A DNA stretch of 14,852 nucleotides from a bacterium Ga0077546 (GTDB lineage Bacteria > Cyanobacteriota > Vampirovibrionia > Obscuribacterales > Obscuribacteraceae), in NCBI GenBank assembly GCA_001464165.1, contig LNEX01000338.1, forward strand, positions 1-14,852, written 5' to 3'. Below the pieces are notes generated by a model that was not told where the DNA came from, made no database searches, and saw nothing but the letters and a program-made list of their open reading frames with translations. A program made the translations under genes and the position numbers. Positions within the stretch are counted from its first letter, which is position 1. Each line of letters starts with the position of its first letter. Below are positions 12,716 through 14,852 of the stretch, in pieces.

Positions 12716-14071
12716 ATGAATTATAGTACATCGCCAAAACTCTTAATTAAGGCCTCATCGGTCTGGACGGCCACAGGTCAATCGTTTGCCCGCGCCAGCG
12801 TATTGGTAGAAGCTGGCAAAATCGCTGCAATTCTCAGCGAAGCACAAGGCGAAAGCTTAGCAGCAGAGCACCGAGACTTGGCCATAGTCGACCTACCCAA
12901 CTGCGTGCTAACGCCGGGCCTATTCAATCTTCACACCCACCTTGATTATTCGCAAGCGCCAGCCATAGCAGAGAACATCTCTTTGTTTACATGGATGGCC
13001 CAATTAGTTACCAGCACGAGATCATGGTCGCAAGAAGACTTTGCTCGCTCAGCTCAAACGGGGGCAAAATCTGCCGCTCTAGCAGGCACTACCTATTTAG
13101 TAGATAGCTCATACAGTGGCCAAGCAGCTGAAGCCATTGCCAAAATTGGTCTCAAGGGTCTAGTCGGCCTAGAACTGTTTGGTCTAGACGAAAGCCTTGC
13201 TGAACAAATCTTTGCCCTTTGGAAAAGGCGTTATCAATCTTTAATCAGCACCGCCAGTGGTGCGCTAATCGAAGCCATTAACAGCGGTCAAGTGGCAATT
13301 ACGATTGCTCCCCACGCCCCATATACAGTTTGCCCAGAGCTCTGGGCAAAGGCCAAAGAATGGAGCGCCAGCCAGGGCCAAATGCTCACCGCTCACTTGG
13401 CTGAGTCAAAGGAAGAGGCCGATTGGATTTCCGGTGAAGGCATTGCAATAGATGAATATTTAGCCAAAGTAATGCCAACCAACCCAAATAAACCATTCAC
13501 TACTCTATTAAATGAATTGACTTGGCGAAGCCATGGTCGAACTCCCACCCAACACCTTAAACATTTTGACTTGCTCGATGACAACCTCATTGCCGCTCAC
13601 TGCGTGAAGCTCAATCAAGCAGACTTTGAAGTATTTGCCCAGAGCGGTGCTGCTGCCGCCCTCTGCCGCCGCAGCAATGAGAGGCTCTTGACCGGACCGG
13701 CCAATCTAAGCAGCTTTGTTGACGCCAACATCGGTTTTGGTCTTGGTAGCGATAGCCTGGCTTCGAACAGTGATTTGAGCATGCTCAAAGAAGCAGCTTC
13801 TTGGCTGACACAAATAACCGCTGTTGAAGCGCTCAGCCTGATTACGATTAAAGCTGCTGAGGCTGTTAATATGGCAGAAAAAACGGGTTCAATTGCAGTA
13901 GGTAAAGCAGCCGACTTGGCAGCTTTTCCCCTCGATAGAAATCTTTGGCAAGAAGATCATGATCAAGAAGCTATTGCCCGCATGCTTTTAGAGGTCGCAC
14001 CAAATGCCAGTGATCTAATAGTCGACGGCAAATTTATCGTCAGGCAAGGCAAACTATTGGCTGATGGCTAG
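12716..14071 (+). CDS. Metal-dependent amidohydrolase, MtaD/SsnA/aminofutalosine-deaminase-like
   Basis: A 451-residue amidohydrolase-superfamily enzyme of the cytosine-deaminase/MtaD branch. The metal site is complete: HTH (H73, H75) in TPGLFNLHTHLDYS, H200 in APHAPYTV, H227 and E230 in TAHLAES, H295 in AAHCVKL, and D346 in GLGSDSLASN. The N-terminal strand segment and the C-terminal EKTGSIAVGKAADLAAF are the usual small composite domain. Relatives deaminate adenosine-type compounds (methylthioadenosine, S-adenosylhomocysteine, aminodeoxyfutalosine) or hydrolyse triazines, so a purine-derived substrate is likely, but the exact one cannot be read. The insert around residues 253-280 (PTNPNKPFTTLLNELTWRS) makes it somewhat long. 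The ATG has AAGGA only two bases upstream. It is divergent from yceD with a 24-base gap. Confidence 0.85.
   Translation: MNYSTSPKLLIKASSVWTATGQSFARASVLVEAGKIAAILSEAQGESLAAEHRDLAIVDLPNCVLTPGLFNLHTHLDYSQAPAIAENISLFTWMAQLVTSTRSWSQEDFARSAQTGAKSAALAGTTYLVDSSYSGQAAEAIAKIGLKGLVGLELFGLDESLAEQIFALWKRRYQSLISTASGALIEAINSGQVAITIAPHAPYTVCPELWAKAKEWSASQGQMLTAHLAESKEEADWISGEGIAIDEYLAKVMPTNPNKPFTTLLNELTWRSHGRTPTQHLKHFDLLDDNLIAAHCVKLNQADFEVFAQSGAAAALCRRSNERLLTGPANLSSFVDANIGFGLGSDSLASNSDLSMLKEAASWLTQITAVEALSLITIKAAEAVNMAEKTGSIAVGKAADLAAFPLDRNLWQEDHDQEAIARMLLEVAPNASDLIVDGKFIVRQGKLLADG
12720..12746 (-). promoter_or_regulatory. Candidate promoter of the yceD-rpmF-plsX-fabD operon
   Basis: On the - strand an exact TATAAT (12725 to 12720) is preceded by TTAAGA (12746 to 12741, 4/6) with a short 15-base spacer. 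It lies within the first codons of the divergent amidohydrolase gene and would give a leader of about 22 bases for yceD. A second possible -10, CATAAT, lies 8 bases before the yceD ATG and would make a nearly leaderless message. Confidence 0.42.
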
Positions 14072-14156
14072 TGCAAGAGAAGAGATTAATCTATACTGAT
14101 TTGACTGATTTCACTGAATTTTGATTAGTAATTTCCAGAAAAAGGGTCTATTTCAA

Positions 14157-14852
14157 ATGGCAGGACGCACGGACCATATATGTAGCGGAAGAACTTGTAT
14201 GTTCTGTCGCGTGCTGGATAATCCACAAAGAGCCCAGCTAGCTGGCACAAGAGTCTTTATGGACAACCAGGTAATCGAGCGAGTTAAGGAACTTGAGCAA
14301 CGCTCACTCTTGACTGCTGGACAAACCAATTTATCTAGCGCCAATGGCGAAGAAATCGAGAAACTTGCTCTACTTGACACCCTGACTGAACTTTATAATT
14401 CGCGCACTTTTACCAAAGAAGTCAAAGACGAACTAAAGCGAGCCAAACGTTACAAGCGTCCTGTCTCTCTTTGCATGGTGGCAGTTGACGGCTTCAGAGA
14501 TATTCAGCGCTCATATGGGGCCCTCACTTCAGATGCGGTTTTGAAAGTGATCGGCGGAGTCTTACGCGGGGCAGTGCGCGACGTTGACATCCCTGCTCGC
14601 TATAGCTCAGAAGAATTTGCCATTATTTTGCCTGAAACCAATGCCTCGGGAGCAGCCATCGTAGCTGAACGCATCCGCAATCGAGTAGCCAGCCACGGTA
14701 TCACCCACAACTGGCACAACCTTAAAGTGACAACCAGTGTTGGCTTGGCAGCCTTCCCCACCCACGCGAGAGAGCACGACGAGCTTTTAGCGCGCACGAT
14801 TCAAGCTCTAGAACTAGCAGTACAGCGCGGCGGCGACCAAGTCATAACAGCT
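14157..14852 (+). CDS. GGDEF-domain protein with degenerate active site (3' end cut by the window)
   Basis: 232 residues are visible with no stop before the edge. Residues 1-20 hold H7, C9, C14 and C17 (HICSGRTCMFC), a possible metal-binding cluster. A short helix (38-52) leads to a GGDEF domain from DTLTELYNSRTF (74-85) onward. The signature is SSEEF (150-154) instead of GG(D/E)EF. The first metal-binding aspartate of the usual DxD.FK motif is alanine (MVAVDGFRDI, A109), and the usual asparagine of the ND pair is glutamine (Q116). The inhibitory-site motif RDVD (141-144), five residues ahead of the signature as in PleD, is intact, as is TSVGLAAFP (193-201). It is thus probably not an active diguanylate cyclase but may bind c-di-GMP. 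ATG 14157 follows AAAGGG by 10 bases. No membrane segment is seen. The natural end is not in the window. Confidence 0.85.
   Translation, partial: MAGRTDHICSGRTCMFCRVLDNPQRAQLAGTRVFMDNQVIERVKELEQRSLLTAGQTNLSSANGEEIEKLALLDTLTELYNSRTFTKEVKDELKRAKRYKRPVSLCMVAVDGFRDIQRSYGALTSDAVLKVIGGVLRGAVRDVDIPARYSSEEFAIILPETNASGAAIVAERIRNRVASHGITHNWHNLKVTTSVGLAAFPTHAREHDELLARTIQALELAVQRGGDQVITA

Overview
The window is a compact bacterial chromosome segment. Three things suggest Cyanobacteriota, most likely the non-photosynthetic Vampirovibrionia/Melainabacteria (Obscuribacter-like) branch: a secreted protein with the SLH-domain plus coiled-coil N-terminus typical of cyanobacterial-type porins, the frequent use of TTG and GTG starts, and a GatD-type lipid II amidation subunit alongside outer-membrane-type proteins. 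This placement is an inference from gene content. No rRNA or tRNA marker is present.

Layout. 1-1280: two uncharacterised + strand genes, one secreted with a TPR-like C-terminus, closed by a double hairpin. 1281-2863: an AT-rich accessory island. Two copies of the dyad ATTGTAC-N6-ATACAAT overlay good sigma-70-like promoters in front of a two-gene operon of a nucleotidyltransferase and an HTH-tailed partner, which resembles an autoregulated toxin-antitoxin or phage-defence module (AbiE-like logic, different proteins). 2870-5127 (- strand): an inositol-monophosphatase-family phosphatase (HisN-like) coupled by a TAATG overlap to a membrane sensor histidine kinase whose low-complexity tail seems to be frameshifted. 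5219-5857 (- strand): a short SLH/coiled-coil envelope protein with its own terminator hairpin. 5858-6350: about 490 bp without a supportable gene.

6351-7830 (+): gatD without an adjacent murT, then a family 2 glycosyltransferase. 7991-9850 (+): a secreted Ser/Gly/Gln-rich protein and a saccharopine-dehydrogenase-family oxidoreductase, which overlaps tail-to-tail with fabD. 9813-12691 (- strand): the conserved yceD-rpmF-plsX-fabD group (ribosome plus phospholipid/fatty-acid initiation), here without fabH. 12716-14071 (+): a metal-dependent amidohydrolase/deaminase divergent from yceD with only 24 bp between start codons. 14157-end (+): a GGDEF-family protein, cut by the window edge, with a degenerate active site but an intact RxxD inhibitory-site motif and an N-terminal Cys/His cluster.

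Most of the window is housekeeping or envelope metabolism. The parts most worth a second look are the nucleotidyltransferase/HTH module with paired operators (1452-2863), the degenerate GGDEF protein at the right edge, and the frameshifted histidine kinase tail.
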